Assembly: GCF_018882445.1 (NCBI RefSeq)
Contig: NZ_JACVOM010000002.1
Coordinates: forward strand, 302,303 to 366,302
From: Polynucleobacter sp. 15G-AUS-farblos
Lineage (GTDB): Bacteria; Pseudomonadota; Gammaproteobacteria; Burkholderiales; Burkholderiaceae
Direction of reading: 5' to 3'
DNA: 64,000 nucleotides
Shown here: positions 1 through 9,879 of the stretch, one piece after another
Layout of the letters: the number at the start of each line of letters is the position of its first letter
How positions within the stretch are numbered: the first letter of the stretch is position 1
Notes under the pieces: generated by a model
What the model was told of the DNA's origin: nothing
What the model saw: the letters and a program-made list of their open reading frames with translations, nothing else
The model's database searches: none
Made by a program: the position numbers and the translations under genes

Positions 1-16
1 CTACGTATTATTGTTA

Positions 17-1267
17 TTAAACCGCTTTAGCTGTATGCAACTTAGCAATGTCATCAGCGCTGTAACCAAGATCAGACAACACTTCGTCAGTATGCTCACC
101 CAATACTGGAGAAGGCTTCACTTCAATTTCCAGGTCTGAGAACTTGATTGGGCTACCGATTGTCAAATACTTACCACGTACTTTGTGATCAACTTCAACG
201 ATCGAACCGCTCTTACGCAAATCAGGAGAAGCAGCCAATTCTTTCATTGAGAGAACTGGAGCACATGGAATATCGAACTTACGGAGGATGTCCACAGCTT
301 CGTACTTAGTCTTGTCTTTGAGCCAATCTTCAATCGTTGCGAAGATATCAAAAATCTTGTCTTGACGAGCTTCAGCAGTCATATATGCAGGATCAGTTGC
401 CCACTCTGGTTTGCCCAAAGCTTTGGTAATTGGCTCCCATGCATGTCCTTGAATAGTGAAGTAGATGTAAGCATTGGGATCAGTTTCCCAGCCCTTACAC
501 TTCAATACCCAACCTGGCTGACCACCACCACCTGCATTACCGCCACGTGGCACTACGTCAGAGAATGTTCCGTGTGGATATTGTGGGTACTCTTCCAAGT
601 AACCAACTTTGTCCAAACGTTGTTGATCGCGCAACTTCACGCGGCACAAGTTCAACACCGCATCTTGCATTGAGCAAGATACTTTTTGGCCTTTGCCAGT
701 CTTTTGACGCTGCATCAAGGCTGTCAAAATACCAATTGCCAAGTGCATACCGGTATTAGAGTCGCCCAAAGCTGCAGCAGAGACAGTTGGAGGACCATCC
801 CAGAAACCAGTTGTAGATGCTGCACCGCCAGCACACTGGGCAACGTTCTCATACACTTTTAAGTCTTCGTATGAGTGACCATCGCTGAAACCTTTAACGG
901 AAGCCAAAATCATTTTTGGATTGAGTTCTTGAATACGCTTCCAAGAGAAACCCATGCGATCCAATGCGCCTGGACCAAAGTTCTCAACCATCACATCAGA
1001 AACCTTGATCATCTTCTCTAAAACTTCTTTACCTTCTGGAGTCTTTGTATCCAAAGTTAAAGAACGCTTGTTGCCGTTCAACATTGTGAAATACAAAGCG
1101 TCTGCGCCTGGAACATCGCGCAATTGGCTACGAGTGACGTCGCCAGAACCTGGGCGCTCGACCTTGATAACGTCTGCACCATAAAAGCCCAACAACTGAG
1201 TACATGCAGGACCTGCTTGTACGTGTGTGAAGTCAATAATACGGATACCATCTAATGGTTTAGTCAT
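17..1267 (-). CDS. frc: Formyl-CoA:oxalate CoA-transferase
   Basis: A class III (CaiB/BaiF family) CoA-transferase that moves CoA from formyl-CoA to oxalate, making the oxalyl-CoA used by the oxc product upstream. The 416-residue length is normal for Frc. Asp169 in the [10 protein letters not shown] segment falls at the position of the catalytic aspartate of the Oxalobacter enzyme, and a glycine-rich loop GGGGQ lies at residues 246-250. The start is supported by an AGGAG about 10 bases upstream. The gene follows oxc by 76 bases on the same strand, so the two are probably cotranscribed. The gene is complete and its stop lies near the window edge. The identity is strong because both family motifs and the oxc partner agree. 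Confidence 0.96.
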   Translation of the reverse strand: MTKPLDGIRIIDFTHVQAGPACTQLLGFYGADVIKVERPGSGDVTRSQLRDVPGADALYFTMLNGNKRSLTLDTKTPEGKEVLEKMIKVSDVMVENFGPGALDRMGFSWKRIQELNPKMILASVKGFSDGHSYEDLKVYENVAQCAGGAASTTGFWDGPPTVSAAALGDSNTGMHLAIGILTALMQRQKTGKGQKVSCSMQDAVLNLCRVKLRDQQRLDKVGYLEEYPQYPHGTFSDVVPRGGNAGGGGQPGWVLKCKGWETDPNAYIYFTIQGHAWEPITKALGKPEWATDPAYMTAEARQDKIFDIFATIEDWLKDKTKYEAVDILRKFDIPCAPVLSMKELAASPDLRKSGSIVEVDHKVRGKYLTIGSPIKFSDLEIEVKPSPVLGEHTDEVLSDLGYSADDIAKLHTAKAV

Positions 1268-1343
1268 GTTTGTTTCTCCTTAAGTGTTTCTTATTTGCTT
1301 CTTAATTTAGTCTAAAAATATTAACTTTTTATTACTTCGTAAT

Positions 1344-3053
1344 TTATTTCTTAGCAGCTGCAGTGGATGGATTTAGATTGGTTAAACGTCCACTCTCAGT
1401 ACCTGCGGTTTCATCAATAACAGCATTGATGAGGGCTGGTTTACCGGCAGCAATTGCTTCTGTTAAGGCTGCTTCTAATTCTGCTGGGGTAGTCACGTAG
1501 TAACCCACTCCACCAAACGCTTCAATCATCTTGTCGTAACGGGCATCTTTCACAAACACAGTTGGTGCAACATCAGCACCGCCAGTTGGGTTCTTGTCAG
1601 TACCACGATAGACGCCATTGTTGTTAAATACGACCGTGGTAATTGGTAGGTTGTAACGGCAAATCGTTTCAAGCTCCATGCCACTGAATCCGAACGCGCT
1701 ATCGCCTTCGACTGCTACGGTGGGCAAGCCGCTAGTAACAGCAGCGCCGATCGCGTAACCCATACCGATACCCATAATGCCCCAGGTACCTGAGTCAAAA
1801 CGCTTACGTGGCTTGTACATATCTACGATGGCACGGCAATAGTCCAGCGTATTTGCGCCTTCGTTTACCAAGTTGATGTCTGGGTTCTTCTTGATCACAT
1901 CACGAATCACACGCAATGCGCCATGGAAGTTCATTGGATTTGCTTCTTTAGCCAATGTTTCCGCCATCTTGGCCGTGTTCTTGTCTTTCTTCTCAGTGAT
2001 TGCTGCAATCCATTCAGCGCTTGGCTTAGGAACAGCAGCGATACCCTTCAGCAATTCACCAACGCATGAACCGATATCACCAATCAATGGCGCATCAATT
2101 TGCACGTTGCTATCGACTTCATTTGCCTGAATATCAATCTGGATAAATTTCTTAGGATCTTTGCCCCATGTCTTACCTTTACCGTGAGCGAGCAACCAAT
2201 TCAAACGCGCACCAACCAACATGACTGCATCGGCCTCGGCCAATACAAATGAACGCGCTGCAGAAGCAGACTGTGGGTGGTTATCAGGCAACAAGCCTTT
2301 AGCCATCGACATTGGTAAATAAGGAATGCCAGATTTTTCAATCAAAGCACGAATATCAGCATCAGCTTGAGCATAGGCAGCGCCCTTACCCAACAGAATC
2401 AACGGACGCTTAGCGTTCTTCAATACATTGAGTGCGCGCTCTACAGCATCTGCTGCTGGAATCTGACGTGGAACTGGGTCGATTACCTTGAAGATAGATT
2501 TCTTCGCTTCTTCAACTGGCATGGTTTGAGCCAACAACTGCGCAGGCAGGTCTAAGTACACGCCGCCTGGACGACCAGAAACTGCAGCGCGAATAGCACG
2601 AGCAAAACCAATACCGATATCTTCAATATGATTGATACGATAGGCTGCTTTGCAATAAGGCTTGGCTGCATTGAGCTGATCCATCTCTTCGTAGTCCCCC
2701 TGCTGCAAGTCAACGATTTCACGCTCACTTGAGCCCGAGATCAAAATCATTGGGAAACAGTTCACTGTGGCATTCGCAAGCGCTGTTAAGCCATTCAAAA
2801 ATCCTGGAGCAGAAACAGTCATGCAGATACCAGGTTTTTGTGTCATGTAACCGGCAATGGCTGCAGCATTACCTGCGTGCTGCTCATGACGAAAACCAAT
2901 AAAGCGCAAACCTTCAGCTTGAGCCAAACGACATAAGTCGGTAATTGGAATACCAACTAAACCAAAAATAGTATCGAGATCGTTTGCTTTGAGGGCATCA
3001 ATTACAAGATGAAAGCCATCGGTTAATTGTGTGTTTTGAGTATCTGTAGTCAT
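1344..3053 (-). CDS. oxc: Oxalyl-CoA decarboxylase (ThDP-dependent)
   Basis: Decarboxylates oxalyl-CoA to formyl-CoA with thiamine diphosphate, forming a cycle with Frc. Its 569 residues show the usual ThDP-enzyme order: an N-terminal Pyr domain with Glu57 in GFRHEQHAG (the cofactor-activating glutamate), a central domain, and a C-terminal PP domain. The metal/ThDP motif near residues 455-485 begins [11 protein letters not shown] and ends NNNG. No good ribosome-binding site precedes the ATG; the upstream bases are A/T-rich. It is the first gene of an oxc-frc unit. Its upstream region holds an FNR-like palindrome and a promoter-like -10, and the neighbouring upstream gene encodes a CRP/FNR-type regulator. 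No oxalate permease lies in the window. Confidence 0.96.
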   Translation of the reverse strand: MTTDTQNTQLTDGFHLVIDALKANDLDTIFGLVGIPITDLCRLAQAEGLRFIGFRHEQHAGNAAAIAGYMTQKPGICMTVSAPGFLNGLTALANATVNCFPMILISGSSEREIVDLQQGDYEEMDQLNAAKPYCKAAYRINHIEDIGIGFARAIRAAVSGRPGGVYLDLPAQLLAQTMPVEEAKKSIFKVIDPVPRQIPAADAVERALNVLKNAKRPLILLGKGAAYAQADADIRALIEKSGIPYLPMSMAKGLLPDNHPQSASAARSFVLAEADAVMLVGARLNWLLAHGKGKTWGKDPKKFIQIDIQANEVDSNVQIDAPLIGDIGSCVGELLKGIAAVPKPSAEWIAAITEKKDKNTAKMAETLAKEANPMNFHGALRVIRDVIKKNPDINLVNEGANTLDYCRAIVDMYKPRKRFDSGTWGIMGIGMGYAIGAAVTSGLPTVAVEGDSAFGFSGMELETICRYNLPITTVVFNNNGVYRGTDKNPTGGADVAPTVFVKDARYDKMIEAFGGVGYYVTTPAELEAALTEAIAAGKPALINAVIDETAGTESGRLTNLNPSTAAAKK

Positions 3054-3180
3054 AGAAATTTTTTTATAAATTACAAAGGCTGTAGCAAGGACTGCATCCC
3101 TGTAACTTTGCTTTCGCTATTTGTCTCCAATTAAGTTATTTAACGCGTACCGGGTTTCAACCCAGCTTAGGCAGGAGTGA

Positions 3181-3223
3181 ATATTAGGCTCGAGGGGTGG
3201 CTTGATCATTGACTTCGGTCAAT
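3181..3223 (-). promoter_or_regulatory. Predicted oxc-frc promoter with FNR-like operator
   Basis: On the minus strand, the arms ATTGAC and GTCAAT (3218-3223 and 3208-3213) flank four bases, close to the FNR-type consensus TTGAT-N4-ATCAA. A TAATAT hexamer lies at 3186-3181. If it is the -10, transcription starts near 3174 and the palindrome is centred at -41.5, the classic class II activator position. The leader to the oxc ATG would be about 120 bases. The geometry is read from the sequence. Activator binding is inferred. Confidence 0.6.
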
Positions 3224-3257
3224 TTCCCCCAAATCCAGCCCCATAAAGGGAAAAAGC

Positions 3258-3875
3258 TTAGATAAAAAGCTCTTTATGCTTCGTTTTGAGGCGACTCAAA
3301 GTCTCGGGGGAGAGATTTAGATAGGCTGCCAGCTCCTTTTTTGGGAGGAGCTCAAATAGGTTCTCGTATTTACGCAAGAAACGCTCTACCCGGCCGGGGG
3401 CATCCAACATATGCAGGGTAATGGTATGAGCCATGATCTCGCTCATGAGGCGCATGACCTCAAACTCGAAGCTTTCCTTGAGCAGCTTATGCTCTTCAAG
3501 AAACTCCGCCCATTTTTTGAGGGGCATCCTGGCTACACGGGTCTTGGTAACACAAGCAATACTGTAGGGGGCTGCCGTTTTCAGGCGCCACGCCGCATAA
3601 CTCGTTTCAATATCTTTTTCAATAGCAAAGCGCAAAATCATCTCTTTGGCATCGGGGCTAGAAACAATGCGCTTCAAAATACCGTCAAGGACAAAGTACT
3701 GCTCCATCTGATGATCACCCTGGTGCAGGAGAATCTCTGATTTCTTAAGGTCTGATATCTCTAGATGGCGCTCTAAATCAGCCATGGCTACCGGATCCAA
3801 GCTTTTAAGCACTGAGTTTTGGCTTAGCTGTAAACGAATCAGATTTTTTTCGGGGTGCTTATCTAATACTGTCAT
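3258..3875 (-). CDS. CRP/FNR-family transcriptional regulator
   Basis: A 205-residue regulator with an N-terminal cyclic-nucleotide-binding-like beta roll (about residues 20-110), a dimer helix and a C-terminal winged helix. The recognition helix near residues 188-198 reads SPETLSRLKTK and keeps E191, S194 and R195, equivalent to the Glu, Ser and Arg that make FNR read TTGAT half-sites. Only one cysteine is present (ACVTK), so the oxygen-sensing Fe-S ligands of true FNR are absent and its signal is unknown. It lies directly upstream of oxc on the same strand, with an FNR-like palindrome between them, which makes it the best candidate regulator of oxalate use. No gene symbol is justified. Confidence 0.88.
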   Translation of the reverse strand: MTVLDKHPEKNLIRLQLSQNSVLKSLDPVAMADLERHLEISDLKKSEILLHQGDHQMEQYFVLDGILKRIVSSPDAKEMILRFAIEKDIETSYAAWRLKTAAPYSIACVTKTRVARMPLKKWAEFLEEHKLLKESFEFEVMRLMSEIMAHTITLHMLDAPGRVERFLRKYENLFELLPKKELAAYLNLSPETLSRLKTKHKELFI

Positions 3876-3969
3876 GAATCCTTAATCCTATAGCTTCTAT
3901 TGTAGGCTTTTTAAGAATCCCTAGATAAAATATTGCATCGCAACAAAATAGTGCTAACGCCTCAGATTT

Positions 3970-4536
3970 TCATACACCTTGATTCAAGTTGAGATAGTTA
4001 ATGAGCTCAAACTCACCGAAGCCGATAACTTGCTTAGGCCAGTCATCCATATCACTCAAGACCCCAGAGTTGCTTTGTGACAAAAAATGGAGTGCCTTTA
4101 TAACACCCGCATGAGTAATCAAAATCAATTGATCAGCATCTCTAAGTTCGTACAGTATTGATTTAACTCTATCAATAAATCCGCATACAGACTCCTTGCC
4201 ACCAAAAAAATAATTTGGAAATTCTTGGACCCATATATCAATTTCAGTCTTGGGAATATCACTCCAAAACAGCCCCTCCCAAATACCAAAATTGAATTCA
4301 TTCAATCTACTATCGCTATGAATAGTGGCTTCAGGCCTAAATCTATGTATGGCTTTTGCCAAATCCAGAGATCGAATCAGGCTTGAGCAATAAATTGGCA
4401 AGCCCTTTGGCAGCTGACTAGAAATAGCTTGGGCCAAGACATCCAATTGTGATCTATCAATCTCAAGGTCAAGTTGTCCGTAGCAAACACCGTTAGCTAC
4501 AAGAGGTTTGGGGTGGCGAACGGCCCAAATTTTCAT
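3970..4536 (-). CDS. cobC: Alpha-ribazole phosphatase-like histidine phosphatase
   Basis: A histidine-phosphatase-superfamily protein of 188 residues. The RHP at residues 7-9 is the catalytic RH motif, and ITHAGVIKA near residue 140 supplies the second histidine. In B12 synthesis this family removes the 5' phosphate from alpha-ribazole phosphate or adenosylcobalamin phosphate. It is the last gene of the B12 operon and overlaps the preceding cobS by four bases, which supports the CobC role over a generic phosphoglycerate-mutase-like function. The sequence alone cannot prove the substrate. Confidence 0.85.
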   Translation of the reverse strand: MKIWAVRHPKPLVANGVCYGQLDLEIDRSQLDVLAQAISSQLPKGLPIYCSSLIRSLDLAKAIHRFRPEATIHSDSRLNEFNFGIWEGLFWSDIPKTEIDIWVQEFPNYFFGGKESVCGFIDRVKSILYELRDADQLILITHAGVIKALHFLSQSNSGVLSDMDDWPKQVIGFGEFELINYLNLNQGV

Positions 4537-5345
4537 AAGGCTAGCGACGGAGGAATAAGTAATAGGCCCAAATAAAAACCTATTTCTGTGGCTTGCTGAA
4601 TGGCGCCCAAAACATCGCCATTAACGCCACCCAACTTGATATGAACTATCCTTATTATTAGCAATAAAACAACTGTGCTCGCAACAATACCTCCAACCCA
4701 TACCCAACTTGTATAACAAAAATAAATTATTAAAAATAAAATTGCAGACCACAGAGTGCCAATCATGAAGATAGTAAGACGTGGGCCAGTAAACATCGCC
4801 ACCGATTTAGAAAAAACTTTATCACCAGAGTAAGGTAGCCATGTCATGGCAACTAATACTAAAAATCTGGAAAGAATACTTGCTGCAACAATAGCAAAAA
4901 ATGTGAGTGATAAACTGACTTGTGCAAGGACGGATAAGAAAATAAATTTACCTAAGATAGTAAGAGTTAGCGCCACCGAACCATAGGTACCAACTCTAGA
5001 ATCTTTCATAATTTCGAGAGCCTTTTCTCGAGTAAAGGCGCCGCCCAAGCCGTCGACTAAATCTGCCAACCCATCCTCATGCAAAGCCCCAGTTATCAGT
5101 ATTGACACAACAATAGTCATGAAGATGGCAATCCAATAGTTGCCTGCATAATTTGGCAAGAGCTCTATAAATATAAAGAATATTGTTGCGGAAAATAATC
5201 CTACTAGAGCTCCAATCAAAGGCAAGTAAGCAGAGCTTCGAGCCAAATGTGCATCGCTAAATCCCACCCAATGAGCCAAATTCCCAGTAATTGGGATTCT
5301 GGTGAAGAACTGAAGTGCTAATAGGAAGTGGCGTATTGAGTTCAC
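4533..5345 (-). CDS. cobS: Adenosylcobinamide-GDP ribazoletransferase
   Basis: A membrane enzyme joining adenosylcobinamide-GDP to alpha-ribazole (phosphate) in the last step of the nucleotide-loop pathway. The DGLADLVDGLGG segment, with its repeated acidic residues, and the following MKDSRVGTYG are CobS hallmarks. Several hydrophobic segments fill the rest. I place the start at the GTG at 5345, ten bases after the cobT stop, because the family begins at the RHFLLALQFFTRIP segment. An in-frame ATG at 5402 would add 19 residues without homology and overlap cobT by 47 bases. Neither start has a convincing ribosome-binding site. Its neighbours cobT and cobC agree with the assignment. Confidence 0.92.
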   Translation of the reverse strand: MNSIRHFLLALQFFTRIPITGNLAHWVGFSDAHLARSSAYLPLIGALVGLFSATIFFIFIELLPNYAGNYWIAIFMTIVVSILITGALHEDGLADLVDGLGGAFTREKALEIMKDSRVGTYGSVALTLTILGKFIFLSVLAQVSLSLTFFAIVAASILSRFLVLVAMTWLPYSGDKVFSKSVAMFTGPRLTIFMIGTLWSAILFLIIYFCYTSWVWVGGIVASTVVLLLIIRIVHIKLGGVNGDVLGAIQQATEIGFYLGLLLIPPSLAL

Positions 5346-5355
5346 GATAAAGAGA

Positions 5356-6393
5356 TTATGACTTGCGAGAAACGCCAGCAGATTCAAAACTGGCCATCTC
5401 ATTCAGGATTAAGCAAGCAGATTGAATTAGCGGCCAAGCAAGCATTGCGCCAGACCCTTCCCCCAACCTAAGTCCCAAATCAATTAGCGGCTTAGCTTTC
5501 AGTCTATCAAGCATCAATACATGACCTTTTTCCCCGGATTGGTGAGTAAAGATGCAATAGTCCAATACGGCACTATCAATCTTAGAAGCTACCAATACGG
5601 CAGAGCTCACAATAAAACCGTCCACTAGGATTACTCTTTTCTCAGCTGCCGCTTTGAAAATAGAGCCCACCATGGTGGCAATTTCGAAACCACCTAATGC
5701 AGCCAAGACCTCAAAGGGATCATTTACGTGATGATGACGATCCAGGGCCTCAGAGAGCACTTGTACTTTTCGCTTAATTGCTTCAGTGTCCAAACCAGTT
5801 CCAGCACCAGCACACAAGGTAATGTCAATATTCTCCAGTTTTGAAAATAACAAAGAAGCTGCAGAGGTATTGCCTATCCCCATTTCACCAAGTATCAGCA
5901 CATTACCTGGTAGCTCCGCAACAATTTGCATGCCAATTGCAATACATTGAATCACCTGAGAACATGACATTGCTGATCCCGCAGATGAATCTGCAGTTCC
6001 TTTGCCCACCTTTTTGATCAATAGCCTGTCTCTAGGCTCAAAATCGTGATTAACCCCACAATCAATCACTGTCATATTGATTTGATGTTGGCGGGCCAAA
6101 ACACTTACAGCCGCACCATCAGCTAAGAAATTCTCAACCATTTCCCACGTCACATCACTCGGAAATGCAGATACCCCCCTAGCTACAATGCCATGGTCAC
6201 CCGCATAAACAACAAGTTGAGGTTTAATTAACTTTGGCTCTGAAGTTTGTTGAATCTGGCCAATCCTAATGGCCAAATCCTCAAGACGCCCCAGAGAGCC
6301 AACAGGCTTGGTCTTATTGTTTATCTTTTTTTGTAGTTCAACTAACAATTCGGAATCTTTAATAGACCCAATTTTAGGTAAGGTTATGTTCAT
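5356..6393 (-). CDS. cobT: Nicotinate-nucleotide-dimethylbenzimidazole phosphoribosyltransferase
   Basis: Makes alpha-ribazole phosphate from dimethylbenzimidazole and nicotinate mononucleotide, activating the lower ligand of cobalamin. The 345-residue length is typical. The N-terminal KPVGSLGRLEDLA substrate-binding stretch, the GEMGIGNTS motif and the C-terminal GEGSGAMLA with catalytic Glu312 are all present. It sits six bases after cobQ and ten bases before the likely cobS start, in the B12 operon. Its presence suggests that the cell can attach dimethylbenzimidazole, whether imported or made elsewhere; no bluB gene lies in this window. Confidence 0.96.
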   Translation of the reverse strand: MNITLPKIGSIKDSELLVELQKKINNKTKPVGSLGRLEDLAIRIGQIQQTSEPKLIKPQLVVYAGDHGIVARGVSAFPSDVTWEMVENFLADGAAVSVLARQHQINMTVIDCGVNHDFEPRDRLLIKKVGKGTADSSAGSAMSCSQVIQCIAIGMQIVAELPGNVLILGEMGIGNTSAASLLFSKLENIDITLCAGAGTGLDTEAIKRKVQVLSEALDRHHHVNDPFEVLAALGGFEIATMVGSIFKAAAEKRVILVDGFIVSSAVLVASKIDSAVLDYCIFTHQSGEKGHVLMLDRLKAKPLIDLGLRLGEGSGAMLAWPLIQSACLILNEMASFESAGVSRKS

Positions 6394-6399
6394 CAGATC

Positions 6400-7860
6400 C
6401 TATTTAATAAGGGTTTCAAAGTAATCAGGATCAACCGTAATACTTTGCTGGAGATGTAGTGCTAGACCATCAAAAATAGAATGCAAATGAGTAAAATTAC
6501 TTCCAAATAGGGCTTGAATGACATTCTCATTTTCAAATAAGCCATGCAAATAAATCCCCAGAACATTTCCCCGTGCATTAATCCAAGCGCAGTTTGGGAG
6601 CAACTCAATTACAGCATTGGAAACTTTATCAATTTCCATTATTTCTGTTTTGCCATGATGAATTTCATAGCCAGAAACATTAAGAAAAGATAAAGGCTTC
6701 CAAAGACCGGGCACAGATGTGAATCTTATTTCGGATTTTTTGACAAGCTTATCTTTCTCAAAGCATGTTTTTATTGGCAGTAGTTGAATCCCCTCGCCTG
6801 CCCCATCAATACAGTAAGGGTCCTCTAATAAGTAGCCTAACATTTGTAGCCCACCGCAAATTCCTAAAATAGATTTACCTGCACTGGAGTGAGCAAAAAT
6901 ATACCTATCAAGATTTTGTTTTTTTAGCCAATCTAAATCTGAACTAGTATGCTTTGAACCAGGCAAGATAATTAAATCCACATCCCTTATATCAGAGGAG
7001 CCCCGGACCCAGATTAAATTAATATTAGAGATATTTTTTAGGGCCTGAAATTCATCTAAGTTACTGATGTGGGGATAAACAACTATTGCAATACTGAAAG
7101 TAGCATGGATCCGGTCAATGAAATGCGCATCAAATACTCCATCCTCCTCAGGTAAGCCATGATTAGGTAACATGGGTACTACTGCAACAACTGGAACTCC
7201 ACATAGCTCTCTTAACTTCTCAGGTCCTGGCGATAGTAAATTGGTGTCACCCCTAAATTTATTTAACAGAAAACCTGAAATCAGAGATTGATTTTCTTCT
7301 CCAAGCAGCATCCAAGTACCATAGAGATGAGCAAATGCTCCTCCGCGGTCAATATCTGAGACTATCACACAGCGTGCACCCACATAACGTGCGACTCTCA
7401 TATTCACGATATCGCTAGGCATCAAATTAATTTCAGCAGGTGATCCAGCGCCCTCAATGACGACAATATCGTTTCTTTCGATTAACCAATCTAATGAGGA
7501 TTTTATAGAGGGCCAGACCTGTTCCGATCTCTCTCTCCATGGAACCTGTGACAGCTCTTGATTTACTTTGCCTAATAGAATGACCTGACTTTTATTATCA
7601 GCTTCTGGTTTAAGTAGTACTGGATTCATTTGAACAATAGGTTCTGCATTTGCAGCTAACGCCTGAAAATATTGAGCAGATCCAATTTCTCCCTGTTGAT
7701 TCCCAATACCAACTACACGAGCATTGTTACTCATATTTTGGGCCTTAAAAGGTGCTACTTTATATCCAAGCTGAGCATACATACGACACAAAGCTGTAGT
7801 AATCCAGCTTTTTCCGGCCCCACTTGAAGTCCCCAACACCATGATGCACTTAGCTGTCAT
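6400..7860 (-). CDS. cobQ: Cobyric acid synthase (glutamine-hydrolysing)
   Basis: Amidates adenosylcobyrinate a,c-diamide at positions b, d, e and g to give cobyric acid, using ATP and glutamine. The 486 residues show an N-terminal P-loop-like synthetase domain (MVLGTSSGAGKSW) and a C-terminal glutamine amidotransferase domain. The nucleophile Cys is near residue 334 in GICGGLQMLG, and the His is near 438 in YLHGLFEN. The start overlaps the upstream aminotransferase gene by four bases. The length and both domains are intact. CobB nearby supplies its substrate. Confidence 0.96.
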   Translation of the reverse strand: MTAKCIMVLGTSSGAGKSWITTALCRMYAQLGYKVAPFKAQNMSNNARVVGIGNQQGEIGSAQYFQALAANAEPIVQMNPVLLKPEADNKSQVILLGKVNQELSQVPWRERSEQVWPSIKSSLDWLIERNDIVVIEGAGSPAEINLMPSDIVNMRVARYVGARCVIVSDIDRGGAFAHLYGTWMLLGEENQSLISGFLLNKFRGDTNLLSPGPEKLRELCGVPVVAVVPMLPNHGLPEEDGVFDAHFIDRIHATFSIAIVVYPHISNLDEFQALKNISNINLIWVRGSSDIRDVDLIILPGSKHTSSDLDWLKKQNLDRYIFAHSSAGKSILGICGGLQMLGYLLEDPYCIDGAGEGIQLLPIKTCFEKDKLVKKSEIRFTSVPGLWKPLSFLNVSGYEIHHGKTEIMEIDKVSNAVIELLPNCAWINARGNVLGIYLHGLFENENVIQALFGSNFTHLHSIFDGLALHLQQSITVDPDYFETLIK

Positions 7861-8894
7861 TTCTCCCCAATCGATATGACGGCATCTAATAATTTATCTT
7901 GTATCACAGGTGGCATAACAGCCATTCGAAAGTGATCAGCCAAACCAAAGGAGTTTGTATCACGTAATTTAACGCCATGACCTCTTAATTGTGATTGGAA
8001 TTTAGATACATTTTTCTTCTGTGGATTGACGCAAAAGAAATTGCCAACACTATGCAAAGGTAACCAACCCATCTTTTTACACACATCAATCTGCCTAACT
8101 TTCCAGTCTCGCAACGTATCCAGAGACGCATTTAGCCAAACTTCAGATCGAGTGTCTGCCCATATAGACAACATAGCCACTCCATGCGCACCCAAAACCC
8201 ATGAACTTGTCATGGCATTCAATTCGTGAATTATTTTTTGTGAATTTATAGGGGCAATAATGTATGCGCCTCTGATTCCAGTCATACCCAAGGACTTATT
8301 GGGCGACCACATCTGCCACACAGAATCTAATTGTGACTGATTTAATGCTAAATGACCTTCTAGCCTTAAGGGCTCATAAGCAAGATCTAAGACCGTAATT
8401 TGCTCAGACCCTAATGAGGTAATAAGCGTTTGTATATCAGCAAGGGGTCGACCAAGAGGGCTCGATGGGTCACAAAGCCAGATTAATTTAGCCTCCATAA
8501 TATTTTTTGTGCCTTCAAGATTCCAAACAATTGCTGCATTTTGATAATCTCCATAGCAATATTCAGGTTGCCAAACCTTTGCTGGGGAATGCATTTTGCC
8601 CTCAAAAGACTGCCTTGCTACATATGCAGATACTCGAAAAATAAATTCACTTGCACTCCCTGCAATCAATACTCGCTCTGGATCAACTTGATGCCTAGTT
8701 GCTAAAAGTTGGCGTAATTCAACATATTCTGGGTCGGGGTAACATTGAAAATTTGATTGATGAATTGCGCTTAGTATGAAATCTGGAGTACCCACGCTAT
8801 TTGCATTGCTAGAAAAATCATAAGAAGGCACCCCTTCACTGTCAGGCCCTCCATGAATACGTTTAGAAAGAGCTATACGGCCCGTATTATTCAA
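7857..8894 (-). CDS. PLP-dependent aminotransferase, L-threonine-O-3-phosphate decarboxylase-like
   Basis: A fold-type I PLP enzyme of 345 residues. The lysine in SPNKSLGMTGIRGAY (about residue 210) is the expected Schiff-base lysine, and VLDLAYEPLRL supplies the cofactor-contacting Asp and Tyr. In B12 operons this family (called CobD in Salmonella, CobC in Pseudomonas naming) makes (R)-1-amino-2-propanol O-phosphate. The usual NPNNPTG turn is diverged to DPSSPLG, so substrate use should be treated with some care. It is translationally coupled on both sides, overlapping cbiB by eight bases and cobQ by four, which supports a B12 role. Confidence 0.85.
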   Translation of the reverse strand: MNNTGRIALSKRIHGGPDSEGVPSYDFSSNANSVGTPDFILSAIHQSNFQCYPDPEYVELRQLLATRHQVDPERVLIAGSASEFIFRVSAYVARQSFEGKMHSPAKVWQPEYCYGDYQNAAIVWNLEGTKNIMEAKLIWLCDPSSPLGRPLADIQTLITSLGSEQITVLDLAYEPLRLEGHLALNQSQLDSVWQMWSPNKSLGMTGIRGAYIIAPINSQKIIHELNAMTSSWVLGAHGVAMLSIWADTRSEVWLNASLDTLRDWKVRQIDVCKKMGWLPLHSVGNFFCVNPQKKNVSKFQSQLRGHGVKLRDTNSFGLADHFRMAVMPPVIQDKLLDAVISIGEK

Positions 8895-9858
8895 AAAGAA
8901 CCTCTATCAATAATAGGCAGCAGATCAAAGAAATAAGCAGAATGATCTTATTGCCAATATGACAAGCAGCTTTGATATCACCAGCATTTGGCACCCTACC
9001 CGAAGGATTTAATTCGTAAACTCCAGACTTACTTAACTTGAGCCCCAATACCAATGCCATGGCACCCATAGGCCATCCACCATTTGGTGATGGAGTCTTT
9101 CTTGATTCGTTCAGCAAAGCCCTAAAACGAAATATCCTGCCAATGAAAAAGATTAGCAGGGCTGTTAAGACCGCAGGAATCCATGACAAAACATCATCTA
9201 CTTTTGCAGCAAACTTTCCAAACCACTCCCAGTAGAATCCATTTCTAGTGGATCTATATCCCCACATAGCATCAGCAGTATTTGTAAACCGATACAGCGC
9301 AGCCGCAGGTAGGCCGCCAATAATAAACCAAAATAATGGCGCAATCACAGAGTCATTTAAATTTTCAGAAAGAGTTTCAATAGCACTTTCACGAACCTGT
9401 ATAACAGTCAATAATTCAACATTACGACTCACCAATCGACTTACCTGCTCTCTTCCACAATCCAAGGAATCATCTAATGCAAAGGAGACTGCCAATACTT
9501 CATTCCTTAACATGCGCCAGGAAAGAAGAGAACTCAAAATGATGCCCGTTAGAAAGCTGTCAAGATAGAAATTAAAGGAATTAAATATCCAAACAAAGCA
9601 GCCTACAGTAGCGATAGTGATTATTGCGCCCAATGTCCAAAGCAAAGTCCCTTTTAAAAAATACAAGGACGATCTTTTGAAGCATTTTTCAGCATAAGTG
9701 GGGGCGAAATTAACTGCAGCCCAGTTTAAGAAAACTCCCATGGCAATTACGGGATGAAGATAATTTGGAGGTTCGCCATAAAACCAATCAACAGCTAGTG
9801 CAATCACTATGGAAAGAGCAATAAATTGGATGGCAGATTGATCCATATCGTTAATCAA
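8887..9858 (-). CDS. cbiB: Adenosylcobinamide-phosphate synthase, membrane protein
   Basis: Attaches the aminopropanol(-phosphate) arm to cobyric acid to form cobinamide (phosphate). The 323 residues include hydrophobic segments at both ends and in the middle, plus the family stretches DWFYGEPPNYLHPVIAMG near the N-terminus, ESLSENLNDSVIAPLFW and FTNTADAMWGYR centrally, and PSPNGGWPMGAMA toward the C-terminus. Naming differs between systems (CbiB or CobD). It overlaps the following aminotransferase gene by eight bases, which links the two steps of arm synthesis and attachment. Confidence 0.94.
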   Translation of the reverse strand: MINDMDQSAIQFIALSIVIALAVDWFYGEPPNYLHPVIAMGVFLNWAAVNFAPTYAEKCFKRSSLYFLKGTLLWTLGAIITIATVGCFVWIFNSFNFYLDSFLTGIILSSLLSWRMLRNEVLAVSFALDDSLDCGREQVSRLVSRNVELLTVIQVRESAIETLSENLNDSVIAPLFWFIIGGLPAAALYRFTNTADAMWGYRSTRNGFYWEWFGKFAAKVDDVLSWIPAVLTALLIFFIGRIFRFRALLNESRKTPSPNGGWPMGAMALVLGLKLSKSGVYELNPSGRVPNAGDIKAACHIGNKIILLISLICCLLLIEVLFE

Positions 9859-9879
9859 GAAAGCAAGACTTGGCCGCCC

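Noticed and set aside
3208..3223. The FNR-like palindrome as a transcription terminator
   Set aside because: The six-pair stem has no T-run on either strand. The plus strand would form a UUCG-loop hairpin, but nothing is transcribed in that direction here.
5346..5402. Longer cobS from the ATG at 5402
   Set aside because: It overlaps the conserved end of cobT and adds residues not seen in the family; the GTG at 5345 fits better, though its ribosome-binding site is also weak.
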